64,000 bases of DNA from Endozoicomonas montiporae CL-33 (GTDB lineage Bacteria; Pseudomonadota; Gammaproteobacteria; Pseudomonadales; Endozoicomonadaceae): the NCBI RefSeq assembly GCF_001583435.1, contig NZ_CP013251.1:3795215-3859214 (forward strand). Reading direction: 5' to 3'. Below, one piece after another: positions 45,741-57,950 of this stretch (positions within the stretch are counted from its first letter, which is position 1; each line of letters begins with the position of its first letter). The position numbers and the translations under genes were made by a program. Under the pieces are notes generated by a model. That model made no database searches and was not told where the DNA came from. It saw nothing but the letters and a program-made list of their open reading frames with translations.

Positions 45741-45886
45741 AAAAGAGCTCCTTTTACCATCTGAAAGCGTTCAGGCCAAAACGAACACTGTTTTTAACTC
45801 ATGGCTGCATACATGCAGTCGCTTTTTTCTTTAGAAGCTGTTCATGATCTTTTGAGAAAAGTGAACAGTTTCTTTGCCCCGTTAAA

Positions 45887-45920
45887 CGCGAAAAGGCCAA
45901 ACAAGTAACCCTGTTTGACC
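45887..45920 (-). terminator. hairpin between mreB and mreC (terminator/attenuator)
   Basis: On the minus strand GGTCAAACA (45912-45920) pairs with TGTTTGGCC (45895-45903) with one G-T pair and is followed by TTTT. In the 261-bp gap between mreB and mreC it should stop part of the mreB transcripts and so lower mreCD expression. Confidence 0.65.
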
Positions 45921-46001
45921 TGTCGCAGGCTGTAAGCCGTTATGACTGACTTTCTGCTACTCACTCCGGATGGGAAAACCACTCCGTGTGCAGATATGCT
46001 A

Positions 46002-47963
<1,962 letters not shown>

Positions 47964-48704
47964 ATGATTGAGCAATACATGGTTGCTCCCTATGACTGGA
48001 GTCAACAGATTCGCATGAATGATCTCGCCCTGCCCAAAGGCGATCAGGTCATTAACTTCTTTTCTGCTAACAAACCCTATCGAGATTGTCCAGACAATCG
48101 CCAGTTTGTAGAAACTTATTTATCCAGAGCCCGGGTTTTCTCAATAGACGCTCAGGTGCTTCACTATGCCTGTGACCAGATTGCCATAAAAAACGGTTTC
48201 ATCATGGAGATGGGAGTCTGCACAGGACGAACCATTAACTTTATTGCAGCCCTGAACCCGGCATCAAGAATTTACGGCTTTGACTCTTTTGAGGGTTTGC
48301 CACAACCCTGGAATGGCGGTGAGGAATATAATTTCCCAACCGGTGAATTCGGCTTTAAAGAGCGCTCTGCAGTTCCGCCCGTTCTGCATAATGTCTGCCT
48401 GATCAAAGGACTTTTCTCTGAAACCCTGCCGGTTTTTTCCCGTGAAATCCTACAGGAGGCGCCCATCAGTTTTTTGCATATGGATTGTGATATCTACCAA
48501 TCTGCCACCGAAGTCTTTCAACATCTCGGTCACCGGCTGGTGCCTGGCTCCGTTGTAGTATTCGATGAACTGTATAATTACCCCAACTGGAAAGAGCACG
48601 AGTGGAAGGCTTTGCAGGAGTTTTTGAAAGCAACAGACAAGCAGGTCGAGTTTATTGCATTTAATGAAAACTGGGGGCAGGTTGCGGTGCGTTTTACTGA
48701 TTAA
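47964..48704 (+). CDS. TylF-like class I SAM-dependent O-methyltransferase
   Basis: A 246-residue protein with the TylF/macrocin-O-methyltransferase pattern: GFIMEMGVCTGRTINFIA (SAM-binding loop), IYGFDSFEGLPQPWNGG and FLHMDCDIYQSATEVFQHL with the metal-binding Asp cluster, then VVFDELYNYPNW. Such enzymes methylate sugars in antibiotics or surface glycans, but many are orphans. No biosynthesis genes are adjacent, so the substrate is open. A GAGGAAG box precedes ATG 47964. Confidence 0.82.
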   Translation: MIEQYMVAPYDWSQQIRMNDLALPKGDQVINFFSANKPYRDCPDNRQFVETYLSRARVFSIDAQVLHYACDQIAIKNGFIMEMGVCTGRTINFIAALNPASRIYGFDSFEGLPQPWNGGEEYNFPTGEFGFKERSAVPPVLHNVCLIKGLFSETLPVFSREILQEAPISFLHMDCDIYQSATEVFQHLGHRLVPGSVVVFDELYNYPNWKEHEWKALQEFLKATDKQVEFIAFNENWGQVAVRFTD

Positions 48705-48729
48705 ATCTCGATTTAATCTCATCAATACC

Positions 48730-48758
48730 TTGAGATTCCTCCCCATAGACCATACATT
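48730..48758 (+). promoter_or_regulatory. probable sigma-70 promoter of gatCAB
   Basis: TTGAGA at 48730-48735 and TACATT at 48753-48758 are separated by 17 bases. Transcription would begin near 48765, just before the hairpin at 48775-48808 and about 80 bases before gatC. Confidence 0.5.
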
Positions 48759-48774
48759 TAGCGATTATTTTTGA

Positions 48775-48808
48775 TATTTGCACTGACGCTTGCCCGTCAG
48801 TGCAAATA
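48775..48808 (+). promoter_or_regulatory. perfect 14-bp hairpin in the gatCAB leader
   Basis: TATTTGCACTGACG at 48775-48788 pairs perfectly with 48795-48808 across a 6-nt loop. No T-run follows, so it is not a standard terminator. It would form at the very 5' end of the gatC transcript and might stabilise it or bind a regulator. Confidence 0.6.
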
Positions 48809-48846
48809 CCGCTCCCTGATTCAAGTACCCGATTCCGGAGATCGCC

Positions 48847-49134
48847 ATGGCCATTGATGCCTCTGAAATTCAGAAGGTTGCCCATTTGGCACGCCTGTCT
48901 ATTGATGACAGTCAGGTAGAAGCCACTGCCGGCACCATCAGCAACATTCTGGATCTGGTGGGCCAGATGCAGTCTGTCAACACTGACAATGTAGAGCCTA
49001 TGGCTCACCCTCTGGACGCTACACAACGTCTGCGTGAAGACGTGGTGACTGAACCCAATAATCGCGAAAAACTGCAGAGCGTTGCGCCTGCCGTTGAGGA
49101 CGGCCTGTTCCTGGTGCCTAAAGTGATTGAGTGA
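48847..49134 (+). CDS. gatC: Asp/Glu-tRNA amidotransferase subunit C
   Basis: A 95-residue protein with the GatC pattern: VAHLARLSIDD near the start, then NILDLVGQMQSVNTDNVEPMAHPLD and LRED. GatC wraps GatA and GatB together in the enzyme that converts Asp-tRNA(Asn) and/or Glu-tRNA(Gln) to the amide form. It is first in the gatCAB operon, 51 bases before gatA. Confidence 0.95.
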   Translation: MAIDASEIQKVAHLARLSIDDSQVEATAGTISNILDLVGQMQSVNTDNVEPMAHPLDATQRLREDVVTEPNNREKLQSVAPAVEDGLFLVPKVIE

Positions 49135-49185
49135 TCACCAGAATCCATCAGACCCATTCCAGAAACGCTGCGATTGACGAACATC

Positions 49186-50652
49186 ATGTACGAAAAAACT
49201 CTTTCCGAGCTCTCCTTATCAGAGCAAAGCCAGGCTCTAGAGTCAGGCGAATTGTCCAGTGTCGAACTGACACAAACCTATCTGGAACGCATTAAGCAAC
49301 TGGATAGTGACTACAACAGTTACATTACTGTGACTGAAGAACTGGCACTGACACAGGCCAAAGAAGCCGACGAACGTCGTGCAGCGGGCGATGCCACCGC
49401 CCTGACCGGTATTCCGGTAGCGCACAAAGACCTGTTCTGCACCGAAGGTGTGAAAACCACCTGCGGCTCCAACATTCTGGACAACTTTGTTGCCCCTTAC
49501 GAGTCCACCGTGACCCGCAAGTTCAAGGAAGCCAGCGCCGTTATGCTGGGTAAAACCAACATGGACGAATTCGCCATGGGTTCTTCCAATGAAAACAGCC
49601 ACTACGGCGCGGTGAAAAACCCCTGGGATACCAAAGCCATTCCCGGCGGTTCATCGGGTGGTTCTGCCGCTGCTGTAGCAGCACGTCTGGCGGCTGGTGC
49701 CACGGGCACAGACACGGGCGGCTCCATTCGCCAGCCCGCTTCCCACTGTGGCATTACCGGTCTGAAACCTACCTATGGTCGTGTATCCCGTTACGGCATG
49801 ATCGCCTACGCTTCCAGCCTGGATCAGGCTGGCCCGATGGCTCAGACCGCTGAAGATTGCGCCCTGATGCTGAACACCATGGCCGGATTCGACCATCGCG
49901 ATTCCACCTGCATGGACCGTGAAGTACCGGATTACACCGCCACCCTGAACGATTCTCTGGAAGGCATGACCATCGGTCTGCCAAAAGAGTATTTCTCCAC
50001 CGGTCTGGATGCTGCCGTTGAACAGCGTATCCGTGACGCTGTGGCTGAATACGAAAAGCTCGGTGCCAGGGTCAAGGAAGTCAGCCTGCCGAATCTGGAA
50101 CTGTCCATTCCGTCTTACTACGTGATTGCGCCAGCAGAAGCGTCCACCAACCTGTCCCGTTTCGACGGTGCCCGCTTTGGTCATCGCTGCGACAATCCGG
50201 CTGACCTGATGGACATGTACAAGCGCAGCCGCAGTGAAGGTTTCGGTGAAGAAGTCAAACGTCGTATTCTGGTAGGTACGTATGCCCTGTCTGCCGGTTA
50301 CTACGACGCCTACTACCGCAAGGCACAGCAAATTCGTCGTATGATTCGTGACGACTTTATGAATGCCTTCGAACAGTGCGACATCATCATGGGACCGAAT
50401 GCGCCAACACCTGCGTTTAACATTGGTGAAAAGAGCGACGATCCGGTTGCTATGTACCTGTCCGATATCTACACACTGTCTGTTAACCTGGCAGGTTTGC
50501 CGGGTATGTCTGTACCTGCAGGTATCGTGGAGGGTCGTCCGGTGGGTCTGCAGATGATTGGTCGTCACTTCGACGAAAGCCGTCTGCTGAATGCTGCGCA
50601 CCGCTTCCAGCAAGCCACCGACTTCCACAAAGCCAGTCCATTTAAAGCCTGA
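49186..50652 (+). CDS. gatA: Asp/Glu-tRNA amidotransferase subunit A
   Basis: A 488-residue amidase-signature enzyme starting at ATG 49186; a TTG at 49174 is also in frame. The Ser-Ser-Lys catalytic set is visible: the Lys in [10 protein letters not shown] and the two Ser residues in [15 protein letters not shown] and [13 protein letters not shown]. GatA releases ammonia from glutamine and passes it to GatB. Confidence 0.96.
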   Translation: MYEKTLSELSLSEQSQALESGELSSVELTQTYLERIKQLDSDYNSYITVTEELALTQAKEADERRAAGDATALTGIPVAHKDLFCTEGVKTTCGSNILDNFVAPYESTVTRKFKEASAVMLGKTNMDEFAMGSSNENSHYGAVKNPWDTKAIPGGSSGGSAAAVAARLAAGATGTDTGGSIRQPASHCGITGLKPTYGRVSRYGMIAYASSLDQAGPMAQTAEDCALMLNTMAGFDHRDSTCMDREVPDYTATLNDSLEGMTIGLPKEYFSTGLDAAVEQRIRDAVAEYEKLGARVKEVSLPNLELSIPSYYVIAPAEASTNLSRFDGARFGHRCDNPADLMDMYKRSRSEGFGEEVKRRILVGTYALSAGYYDAYYRKAQQIRRMIRDDFMNAFEQCDIIMGPNAPTPAFNIGEKSDDPVAMYLSDIYTLSVNLAGLPGMSVPAGIVEGRPVGLQMIGRHFDESRLLNAAHRFQQATDFHKASPFKA

Positions 50653-50663
50653 GGTAACACACA

Positions 50664-52109
50664 ATGCAATGGGAAACCGTAATCGGGCTGGAAATTCACG
50701 TTCAGCTCGCCACCAAAACCAAAATTTTCTCCGGTGCCTCCACGGCGTTTGGTGCCGAGCCAAACACCCAGGCCTGTGCCGTTGATCTGGGTCTGCCGGG
50801 CGTTCTGCCGGTGGTGAACGAAGAAGCCATTAACATGGCGATTAAATTTGGTCTGGGTATTGATGCCGAGATCAATCGTGTTAACGTCTTCGAGCGTAAA
50901 AACTACTTCTACCCGGATCTGCCAAAAGGCTACCAGACCACACAGCTGGACAAGCCTATCGTGGGCGCGGGTCATGTAGATATTACCCTGAAGGATGGTT
51001 CTTCCAAGAGCATCCGCATTCACCATGCGCACCTGGAAGAAGACGCCGGTAAGAGCCTGCACGAAGATTACCACGGCATGTCCGGTATCGACCTGAACCG
51101 TGCCGGCACACCACTGATTGAAATTGTCACCGAGCCGGATATCAGCAACGCTGATGAAGCCGTAGCCTTTGCGAAAAAACTGCACTCGATTGTGACTACG
51201 CTCGGCATTTGTGATGGCAACATGTCTCAGGGTTCCATGCGTTTCGACGTCAACGTATCGGTTCGCCCTAAAGGTCAGGAAGAGCTGGGTACTCGTACAG
51301 AAACCAAAAACCTGAACTCCTTCAAGTTTATGGAAGCTGCGATTCTGAAAGAAGTAGAACGTCAGATTGATGTGATCGAAGACGGTGGCAAGATTGTTCA
51401 GGAAACCCGCCTGTACAATGGTGACACCGGCGAAGCCCGTTCCATGCGCAGCAAGGAAGAAGCCAACGATTACCGCTACTTCCCCTGCCCGGATCTGCTA
51501 CCAGTAGTGATTGAAGACAGTCGTCTGGAAAAACTGCGCGCCGACATGCCGGAAATGCCGGATGCGAAGAAAGCCCGCTTTATCAGCGAATTCGGCCTGA
51601 GCGATGTGGATGCCGACATCCTGTCTGGCGATCAGGCGACAGCCGCCTTCTTTGAAACCGCCGCCAAAAGCAGCGATGCAAAACTGGCTTCTAACTGGGT
51701 GCTGGGTGAAGTGTCCCGTTCCCTGAACGCCAATGAAATCACCATCGCCGACAGCCCGGTTTCTGCTGAGATGCTGGCAGGGCTGATCGTTCGTATCAAG
51801 GACAACACCATCTCCGGCAATATCGCCAAGAAGGTGTTTGAAGCCCTGTGGAACGGTGAAGGCAAAGACGCTGATGAAGTCATCGAGAAAAAAGGTCTGA
51901 AGCAGGTCACCGATACCGGTGCCATTGAAGCCATGATTGATGACGTGCTGGCCGCCAATGCCCAGCAGGTCGAAAACTATCGCGCTGCACCTGTGGAGAA
52001 ACGTGGCAAGATGATCGGCTTCTTTGTTGGTCAGGCTATGAAGGCTTCCAAAGGTAAAGCCAACCCGGGCATGGTTAATCAGATTCTGAAGAAGAAACTG
52101 GATAGCTAA
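50664..52109 (+). CDS. gatB: Asp/Glu-tRNA amidotransferase subunit B
   Basis: A 481-residue protein beginning [20 protein letters not shown], with [12 protein letters not shown] and LEEDAGKS, all typical of GatB. The C-terminal part ([13 protein letters not shown]) is the YqeY-like tail that contacts the tRNA. It phosphorylates and then amidates the misacylated tRNA. It starts 11 bases after gatA, and a terminator follows. Confidence 0.97.
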   Translation: MQWETVIGLEIHVQLATKTKIFSGASTAFGAEPNTQACAVDLGLPGVLPVVNEEAINMAIKFGLGIDAEINRVNVFERKNYFYPDLPKGYQTTQLDKPIVGAGHVDITLKDGSSKSIRIHHAHLEEDAGKSLHEDYHGMSGIDLNRAGTPLIEIVTEPDISNADEAVAFAKKLHSIVTTLGICDGNMSQGSMRFDVNVSVRPKGQEELGTRTETKNLNSFKFMEAAILKEVERQIDVIEDGGKIVQETRLYNGDTGEARSMRSKEEANDYRYFPCPDLLPVVIEDSRLEKLRADMPEMPDAKKARFISEFGLSDVDADILSGDQATAAFFETAAKSSDAKLASNWVLGEVSRSLNANEITIADSPVSAEMLAGLIVRIKDNTISGNIAKKVFEALWNGEGKDADEVIEKKGLKQVTDTGAIEAMIDDVLAANAQQVENYRAAPVEKRGKMIGFFVGQAMKASKGKANPGMVNQILKKKLDS

Positions 52110-52116
52110 AGCCGGT

Positions 52117-52156
52117 ATAAACGACGCATCCAACTAAAGGTGCGTCGTTTATTTTT
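52117..52156 (+). terminator. Rho-independent terminator of gatCAB
   Basis: AAACGACGCA at 52119-52128 pairs perfectly with TGCGTCGTTT at 52141-52150 and is followed by ATTTTT. Confidence 0.88.
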
Positions 52157-52600
52157 CAAAATGACAGCAATAAACAGATACAGACAAAGTCCCACACAGA
52201 TCAATAAAATCGATTAAACATAATCTTATACTCGGGCTATCTGTCTTTTCCGATAACAACGATAAGCAGAGTTTCTAATTTGTCCTGAAAACACTCAACA
52301 CCGTTGAGACGTTGCCAACTGGATTGGTTGAAAGATAATGAGAGTGAATGGTTGTCATAAAATACCTTACTTCCTATGCAGTCAGGCTCCCTTCCTGGCT
52401 CTGACATCCCTTTTGTGTACGTCTGTCTCTATCCTGCAGTTCTATTATCGTAAGCTCACATCGCCTCGTTGATCTCCGTGGGATAAACACGTCCCATCAC
52501 TATTGAACCGGGTCTTTCTACCCATTTGAAAACCGTTGCATCCATTTTTGCTGATATTGGTCAGTTGCGGATTCGTTTGTCTATTTAATAGGTGATTGCA
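52157..52600. other. 444-bp intergenic region
   Basis: No gene is seen. There is a short inverted pattern, AGTCAGGCTC and TGGCTCTGAC, near 52380-52410. The promoter of the MFS gene at 52601 should lie near its end, but no strong match was picked out. Confidence 0.4.
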
Positions 52601-53616
52601 ATGAAATTTCGCTTCATGGAGCCATTTTATCTGGCTGCCATTGCCTATGGCTTTGTTTTGGAAGGCATCAACATCATGTTGATTCCACAGTTATTGGCTC
52701 AACAAGTTGAAGGCGGAGAGTACTATTCCGGATTTATTCTGGGTATGCAGGCTGCCGGAGCTTTGCTTGGGCCACTCTGGGGAATGCTGTGTGAAAAAAG
52801 TGGCCGTCACCGAATGTTGTTGACCGGCGTTCTGCTGCTGGCGTCCATCAGTCAGGCAGCCCTGCTGCTTGCATCAGAACTCTGGCACTGGATCGCACTG
52901 GTATCAGTGTTGTCAGTTTCTATACCAGCCAGCCTTACGTGCCTTATGTGCTGCATATTCCATCGTCATCCGGCGATTGAATGGGATCAGCGCCAGAATA
53001 ATCTGCTGATGGTTCAGGCGGTCGCTGCCGTGGGAGGCTTAGCGATTGCCAGCTATTTCCCCGGTGAGCGCGCGGCTGAAGGTATGTTACTGGGTGCTTT
53101 GATTATGTTTATCTCAGCTCTGGCTGCCCTTTTTACAACACCTGGTCATCAGGCGTTTCAAACCGTTCAGAAAGAGACTCCGTCAGCGTCTTCTGAGCGC
53201 AACTTACGCGGCTCTTTACCTCTCGTATTCTGGGTAGTGATGCTGGCCTGGGTGCTGGTGAATACTGCCAACAACCTGTTCTTTTACAGCTACTCCCAGG
53301 CGATGGATATCATCTTTGATATTGGGCAGAGCGTTTCCCCTTTAATCATCGGTGGAGCCAGCGCTCTTGCTCTGCTGGTGTATCCAAAGATTGGTGACAT
53401 CTGTCGTCGGGTTAATGCGTTTCACCTTCTGCACACGGCTTTCATTGTACGAATCAGTTCGGTAACCGGCCTTCTGTTGGCGGCACTTTATTTGCCCACA
53501 GGCACTCAGCAGCTATTACTGGCCGTCTCTTTTCTTATGTGTCTGTACCGGTTGTCATGGAATGCCATGTTTACCGGGGCATCGGTTCTGCTCGCCAAGC
53601 TGGGGCACAACAACCG
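52601..53616 (+). pseudogene. MFS transporter, 3' end removed by IS3 copy 2
   Basis: The open frame gives 338 native residues from ATG 52601 (AGGTGA 8 bases upstream) and then enters the IS. It has about ten hydrophobic segments and the MFS loop GPLWGMLCEKSGRHRMLL between helices 2 and 3. The first half resembles TetA/MdtG-like drug exporters. Normal family members have about 400 residues and 12 helices, so the last helices are lost. The missing end is not found beyond the IS; a different permease gene begins there. Confidence 0.8.
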
Positions 53617-53692
53617 TATGATGGACCCCATAAACTGGACAGGTAGCTAAGTTAAGTTTTCTGGCTGTAAGATGACCCTGCAGGAGGGAATC

Positions 53693-53977
53693 ATGACAGC
53701 AAAAAGAAAACGACATAAGCCCGAATTTAAGGCACAGGTAGCACTCGAAGCCTACAAGGGCGAAAAGACCATAAACCAGCTGGCAAGCGAACACGAAGTT
53801 GCAGCCGTTCAGGTTAGGCAGTGGAAGCGACAGCTACTCCAGGGGGTTCCAGAAGTCTTCGGCAGGGCACGGCCAGAGGTAGATCCAGATGCGCTCACTG
53901 CCCCCCTGTATCAGGAGATCGGACGGCTTAAAATGGAGCTGGACTGGTTGAAAAAAAAATCTGGCAATGTCCATTGA
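53693..53977 (+). CDS. IS3-family OrfA
   Basis: This 94-residue helix-turn-helix half of the transposase is the same as the copy at 24579 except for one residue (VRQW in place of VSQW). It ends after an A9 run and overlaps orfB by 11 bases. Confidence 0.88.
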   Translation: MTAKRKRHKPEFKAQVALEAYKGEKTINQLASEHEVAAVQVRQWKRQLLQGVPEVFGRARPEVDPDALTAPLYQEIGRLKMELDWLKKKSGNVH

Positions 53978-54800
53978 TGACAAACGGAGATGCATAGACC
54001 CGGATCACTCGAAGATCAGCATTCAGCGCCAATGTGAACTGGTTGGGTTAAGCAGGTCAAGCTGGTATTACCAAGCTTCTCCAGCTTTGGAAAGCCCTGA
54101 GAATCTGAATCTGATGAGGCTCATTGATGAGCAGTATACACGTACACCGTTTTACGGCAGTCGTAAGATAACTGCATGGCTGAATGAGCAGGGCTTTCCG
54201 GTCAACAGGAAGCGTATACAGCGACTTATGAGGCTGATGGGCATACAGGCTGTCGGACCAAAACCGGGCACAAGCCTGAGAAACAAAGAGCATAAGGTTT
54301 ACCCGTACTTGTTGAACGGCGTTGATATTGTGAGACCCAATCAGGTCTGGAGTACTGATATTACGTACTGCCCGATGCCTCAGGGGTTTATGTATCTGGT
54401 TGCCATTATTGACTGGTACAGCCGTTACGTGGTCAGCTGGGAGCTGTCGAACACACTGGATGCAGACTTCTGTATTCATGCGCTGGGTCGAGCTTTGGAA
54501 CAAGGTGAACCTGATATATTCAACACTGACCAAGGGTGTCAGTTTACCAGTAATGATTTTCTGGCACCTCTTCAGGAACGGGAAATACGTATCAGCATGG
54601 ACGGGAAAGGGCGAGCACTGGATAACATTTTTGTCGAGAGGCTGTGGCGCTCCGTCAAACATGAATGGCTGTACACGCATGAATTTCAGACTGTTCCAGA
54701 GCTTTATACTGGGCTGGATGAATACTTTGAGTTTTACAACACTGAACGATTACACCAGTCGTTGAGTTATAAAACGCCTAAGGCAATTCACTTTGCATGA
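53967..54800 (+). CDS. IS3-family OrfB (integrase core), intact
   Basis: A 277-residue protein with the complete DDE set: WSTDITY (Asp), FNTDQGCQFTS (Asp) and GRALDNIFVERLW (Glu), followed by YNTERLHQSLSYKTP typical of IS3 elements. The start is ATG 53967 inside orfA. The full transposase probably arises as an OrfAB fusion through slippage on the A9 run. This is the reference copy that shows the frameshift in copy 1. Confidence 0.92.
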   Translation: MSIDDKRRCIDPDHSKISIQRQCELVGLSRSSWYYQASPALESPENLNLMRLIDEQYTRTPFYGSRKITAWLNEQGFPVNRKRIQRLMRLMGIQAVGPKPGTSLRNKEHKVYPYLLNGVDIVRPNQVWSTDITYCPMPQGFMYLVAIIDWYSRYVVSWELSNTLDADFCIHALGRALEQGEPDIFNTDQGCQFTSNDFLAPLQEREIRISMDGKGRALDNIFVERLWRSVKHEWLYTHEFQTVPELYTGLDEYFEFYNTERLHQSLSYKTPKAIHFA

Positions 54801-54871
54801 GGGCTTTGGACCACTGCCAGGACTTAACTTAAATTTGTTGGTTTACTGTCTTGACAGTGGGGTCCACCATA

Positions 54872-56163
54872 GTGCTTTTTCTGGTTTTAAAGAAAAACTT
54901 GATTCGTACTTTGAAATCAGAAAACGACACTCAACCTTGAACACAGAAATCATTGCCGGTATTACCTGCTTTCTGGCCATTATTCATATACCCGTGGTAC
55001 ACCCGGCTATTCTTGCCGACGCAGGGATACCCATTGGTCCTGTCACTACGGTCACCATTCTGATGGCCGCTATCAGTTGTCTGATAATGGGACTTTATGC
55101 CCGCGTTCCTTTTATTATTTCTCCATCCATTGGAGCTGATGCCTTACTGGCCTATACGCTGGTAGGTGCAGGCTTTATGACCTGGCAACAGGGGCTGGCT
55201 GTTAACTTCATGGCAGGAGTCCTGTTTATTATTGTCAGTGTACTTGGCATCAGGGAGTTCATTGTCAAGCAATTGCCCAAGACCATAAAGATCGGTATGG
55301 GTGCCACGGTGGGCTCTTTTCTTGCCCTGATCGGTTTTAAAAACACAGGACTGATGTCTGTTGCCAATGGTCGTGTAGCACTTGGAGATTTAACCTCACC
55401 AACCACATAGCTGGCCGTCTTCAGTCTCACACTGGTGATATGCCTTCTTGCCCGCAAAGTAAAAGGTGCCATTCTCATCGGTATTATTATGTCAACACTG
55501 GTTGGAATACCCATGGGAATCACAGTCATTCCAGACAGTTTTCTGACCATGCCACCCTCCATTGGTGAAGTCGCCTTTAAGCTGGATATTGCCGGAGCGA
55601 TGAACTTTGCCTTTTTTGTCAGTGACTTCTTCGGCACTCTGGGTACCGTTATGGGGGTAGGTTCCAGAGCTGGTATGCTGGATGATGAAGGCAACCTGCC
55701 CGGTATTAAAAAGCCCTTTATGGTTGATTCGGTCAGCACCGTCGCGGGAACCATGCTGGGCACCACCACCGTTTCTGTCTTTCTGGAATCCGCTGCAGGT
55801 GTTGAAGAAGGTGGGCGTACCGGCCTTATGCCAGTTGTGACCGGACTGTTATTTTTAGTTCTGCTGTTTATGACACCCTTTGCCATGATGGTGCCCGGTG
55901 CCGCCTCTTCGGCCATTCTGATTTATCTCGGTGGCAGCATGATGATGTCACTACGCACCATTGAAGGAGATGATCTGGTCGATATTTTCCCGGCTGCTAT
56001 TATGCCACTGACTGCAGCCTTTACCATGAACATTGCCAATGGCGTCAGTGCCGGCATCCTGTTCTGGATGATTCTGAAAATAGGCACCGGTAAAATTAAA
56101 GAAATTCCTGTCGCACTTTATCCGCTTTCTGTATTCCTTGTGTATTACTTTGTCGTTGTCTGA
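54872..56163 (+). pseudogene. NCS2/AzgA-like purine permease, start lost and internal amber codon
   Basis: The reading frame runs out of the IS3 element (SAFSGFKEKLDSYFEIRKRH), with no start codon of its own. The sequence TLNTEIIAGITCFLAIIHI, SPSIGADALLAYTLV and RVKGAILIGIIMSTLVGIP matches the AzgA-type branch of nucleobase permeases that import adenine, guanine or hypoxanthine. At 55408-55410 a TAG stands in frame after LGDLTSPTT, and the frame then continues with LAVFSLTLVICLLARK to 56163. So the gene has lost its first residues and carries one nonsense codon. About 430 residues remain, near the family length. Confidence 0.82.
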
Positions 56164-56304
56164 CCGGTGACCGGGCGCCCTGCAGCTGACTTTATGAGGG
56201 CGCTCACAAAACCAATTTGAGCAATCTTTAACACGATCTTGAAGACAAAGCTTGATAGCAAAGCAGCATAAACGATACGCCTATTTACAAACGAGTCGTC
56301 TACT

Positions 56305-57840
56305 TTAGTCGCCTTCCACTTCTTCAACGTCAAAATCAATTTTCCGCCTCTTTTCAGGGGGTGATTCATTATCAGAGCGATCATCATCGTCAGGGCATTC
56401 ATCATCAGAATCCGGACACTCTATTTCAAAAACGTCCAGAATGTTCACCAGACAATCATCAAGTTGACCAAAGTCCGGGCGCTGATCGGGATTAATCTGA
56501 CAACATTGATAGCCTGTATCCAGCAAACCTGCATATTCAGCAACTACTGTTTCTTTCCATTTCTTAATCAGTGGGCGCAATAAAGTACTTTTATTTTGCA
56601 ATCGCCTTTCCTCAATCAAAGTCTGACTATTATTATCTACTTCGATGCATCTGGATTCCAGGATCTGTATTAACAGCAGACCAACACCGTAAATTTGCCC
56701 TTTTACCGTTACAGGTTTGCCTTCTTTAATTTCTGGTGCCAGATAGCAGCTTGCCGCAGCATAAGGCCACGCCTCTAATGTATTTAACTTAAAGAGCTTC
56801 CCAAAATCTGCCAGCACCACAACACCACGATCGTTAAGCCGGACATTATAACTGTGCAAATCAGGGTAAAGTATATTTCGATCATGCAAATACTTAAGAG
56901 CATTAACCAGACTTGAGAACATCTCAATAAAGCCATGCGGAGAATGGTAATGAGAAAAAGCCTGTTGTAGATTAAACAACATCGAATCAGCCATTAAATG
57001 CCGCAAGCAATAAGGCAGGTATTCCAGATAAAGTACTGCTATTTCCTCCTGATCGCCTATTTCAACTCTTATTAGTTTGACAACATTTTCATGTGTAATT
57101 TCACCTAGGACTTTAGCCTCTTGTTTCAAGCAACCAAACAACTCGCTCTTTTTTTTAGCCATCTTTGTTTTAGATGTCTCTTTTTTTCTAACCTTTACAG
57201 CCACCTCTCTTCTTTGTCCCTCATCGAGAATATTAATTAAAAACACATCACAAAAGGATCCACTACCCAAGAGCTGACTACTGCTTCGCCAATGTGCTAT
57301 TTTTTGCTTTAGTGAGCTGTTACTTTGCGTGTTACACTCTGATTGATTCCCTGAGCTACCTTCTGGCCTATCCTGATCTTGTTCGTCAACGCCACTATCC
57401 TCCGAACTCTCTTCTTCAGAGTGATCTTCTTCAGAGCTATCTTCGCCTGAACGATCAGAACCACTCTCATCAGACGTATACTGTCTTATATGCTGATTAT
57501 ACTCGTCAGAACAGAGCATTTTAATACCGTTACACAGTTGTCGATGAGCTGGTTTAATCGAAACTTCATAAGAATCATCCTCATCCTCATATTCAGAGTT
57601 CAAATCAAGCTCATCATCTTCCAGATCCGTAGTTAAACAGTCTTTGTCTTTATGGGAAGGTATTTCGGTATCAAAATAATAGTCAGGTGTTTCTATGGCT
57701 GTTGAATGGACTTCATCGGGCGCGGAATGCATGTAGGCATAAGCCAGCAACAACAGTGGCTCCAGTATATTTTTATCATGACTGGGAGAGATACTACCCG
57801 ATAGAGCTAAAACTCCTGAAAACACGCATTCGAGAATCAT
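56305..57840 (-). CDS. eukaryotic-like protein kinase with NLS-like tail (tandem copy 2)
   Basis: A 511-residue protein. The N-terminus has a hydrophobic stretch and the motif YMHSAPDEVHS (36-46), which recurs in the neighbour. Residues 71-175 are acidic and Ser-rich, probably disordered. The kinase domain has a glycine loop GSGSFCDVF (192-200), VAVKV with Lys216, Glu241, catalytic loop YPDLHSYN (325-332; His of HRD replaced by Tyr, Asp kept), DFG 345-347 and APE 368-370. The C-terminus PPEKRRKIDFD resembles a nuclear localisation signal. Base composition is more AT-rich than the housekeeping genes. It lies 110 bp downstream of a paralogue. It could be a secreted effector for a eukaryotic host; that part is inference. 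Confidence 0.82.
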   Translation of the reverse strand: MILECVFSGVLALSGSISPSHDKNILEPLLLLAYAYMHSAPDEVHSTAIETPDYYFDTEIPSHKDKDCLTTDLEDDELDLNSEYEDEDDSYEVSIKPAHRQLCNGIKMLCSDEYNQHIRQYTSDESGSDRSGEDSSEEDHSEEESSEDSGVDEQDQDRPEGSSGNQSECNTQSNSSLKQKIAHWRSSSQLLGSGSFCDVFLINILDEGQRREVAVKVRKKETSKTKMAKKKSELFGCLKQEAKVLGEITHENVVKLIRVEIGDQEEIAVLYLEYLPYCLRHLMADSMLFNLQQAFSHYHSPHGFIEMFSSLVNALKYLHDRNILYPDLHSYNVRLNDRGVVVLADFGKLFKLNTLEAWPYAAASCYLAPEIKEGKPVTVKGQIYGVGLLLIQILESRCIEVDNNSQTLIEERRLQNKSTLLRPLIKKWKETVVAEYAGLLDTGYQCCQINPDQRPDFGQLDDCLVNILDVFEIECPDSDDECPDDDDRSDNESPPEKRRKIDFDVEEVEGD

Positions 57841-57950
57841 ATAAAACCGAACTGTGAAATATAAAGCTAACCAGATTAGCTAAGATATGCTTTTCATCCA
57901 GTAAAATTGCTATGATCACCGAATTAAATCTGATACCGGTACGATTGTTT

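Larger units (their letters stand above)
53617..54871 (+). mobile_element. IS3-family insertion sequence, copy 2 (intact genes)
   Basis: The same ends as copy 1 (TATGATGGACCCC and GGGGTCCACCATA) and 1255 bp. The 3 bases on each side differ (CCG on the left, GTG on the right), so there is no target duplication. The left flank is an MFS gene and the right flank an NCS2-type permease gene, which points to a deletion or recombination through the IS. Confidence 0.9.

Noticed and set aside
49651..50763. Long minus-strand ORF of 370 codons opposite gatA
   Set aside because: It lies fully within the antisense of gatA/gatB, which are beyond doubt; composition reflects codon shadow and the product matches nothing.
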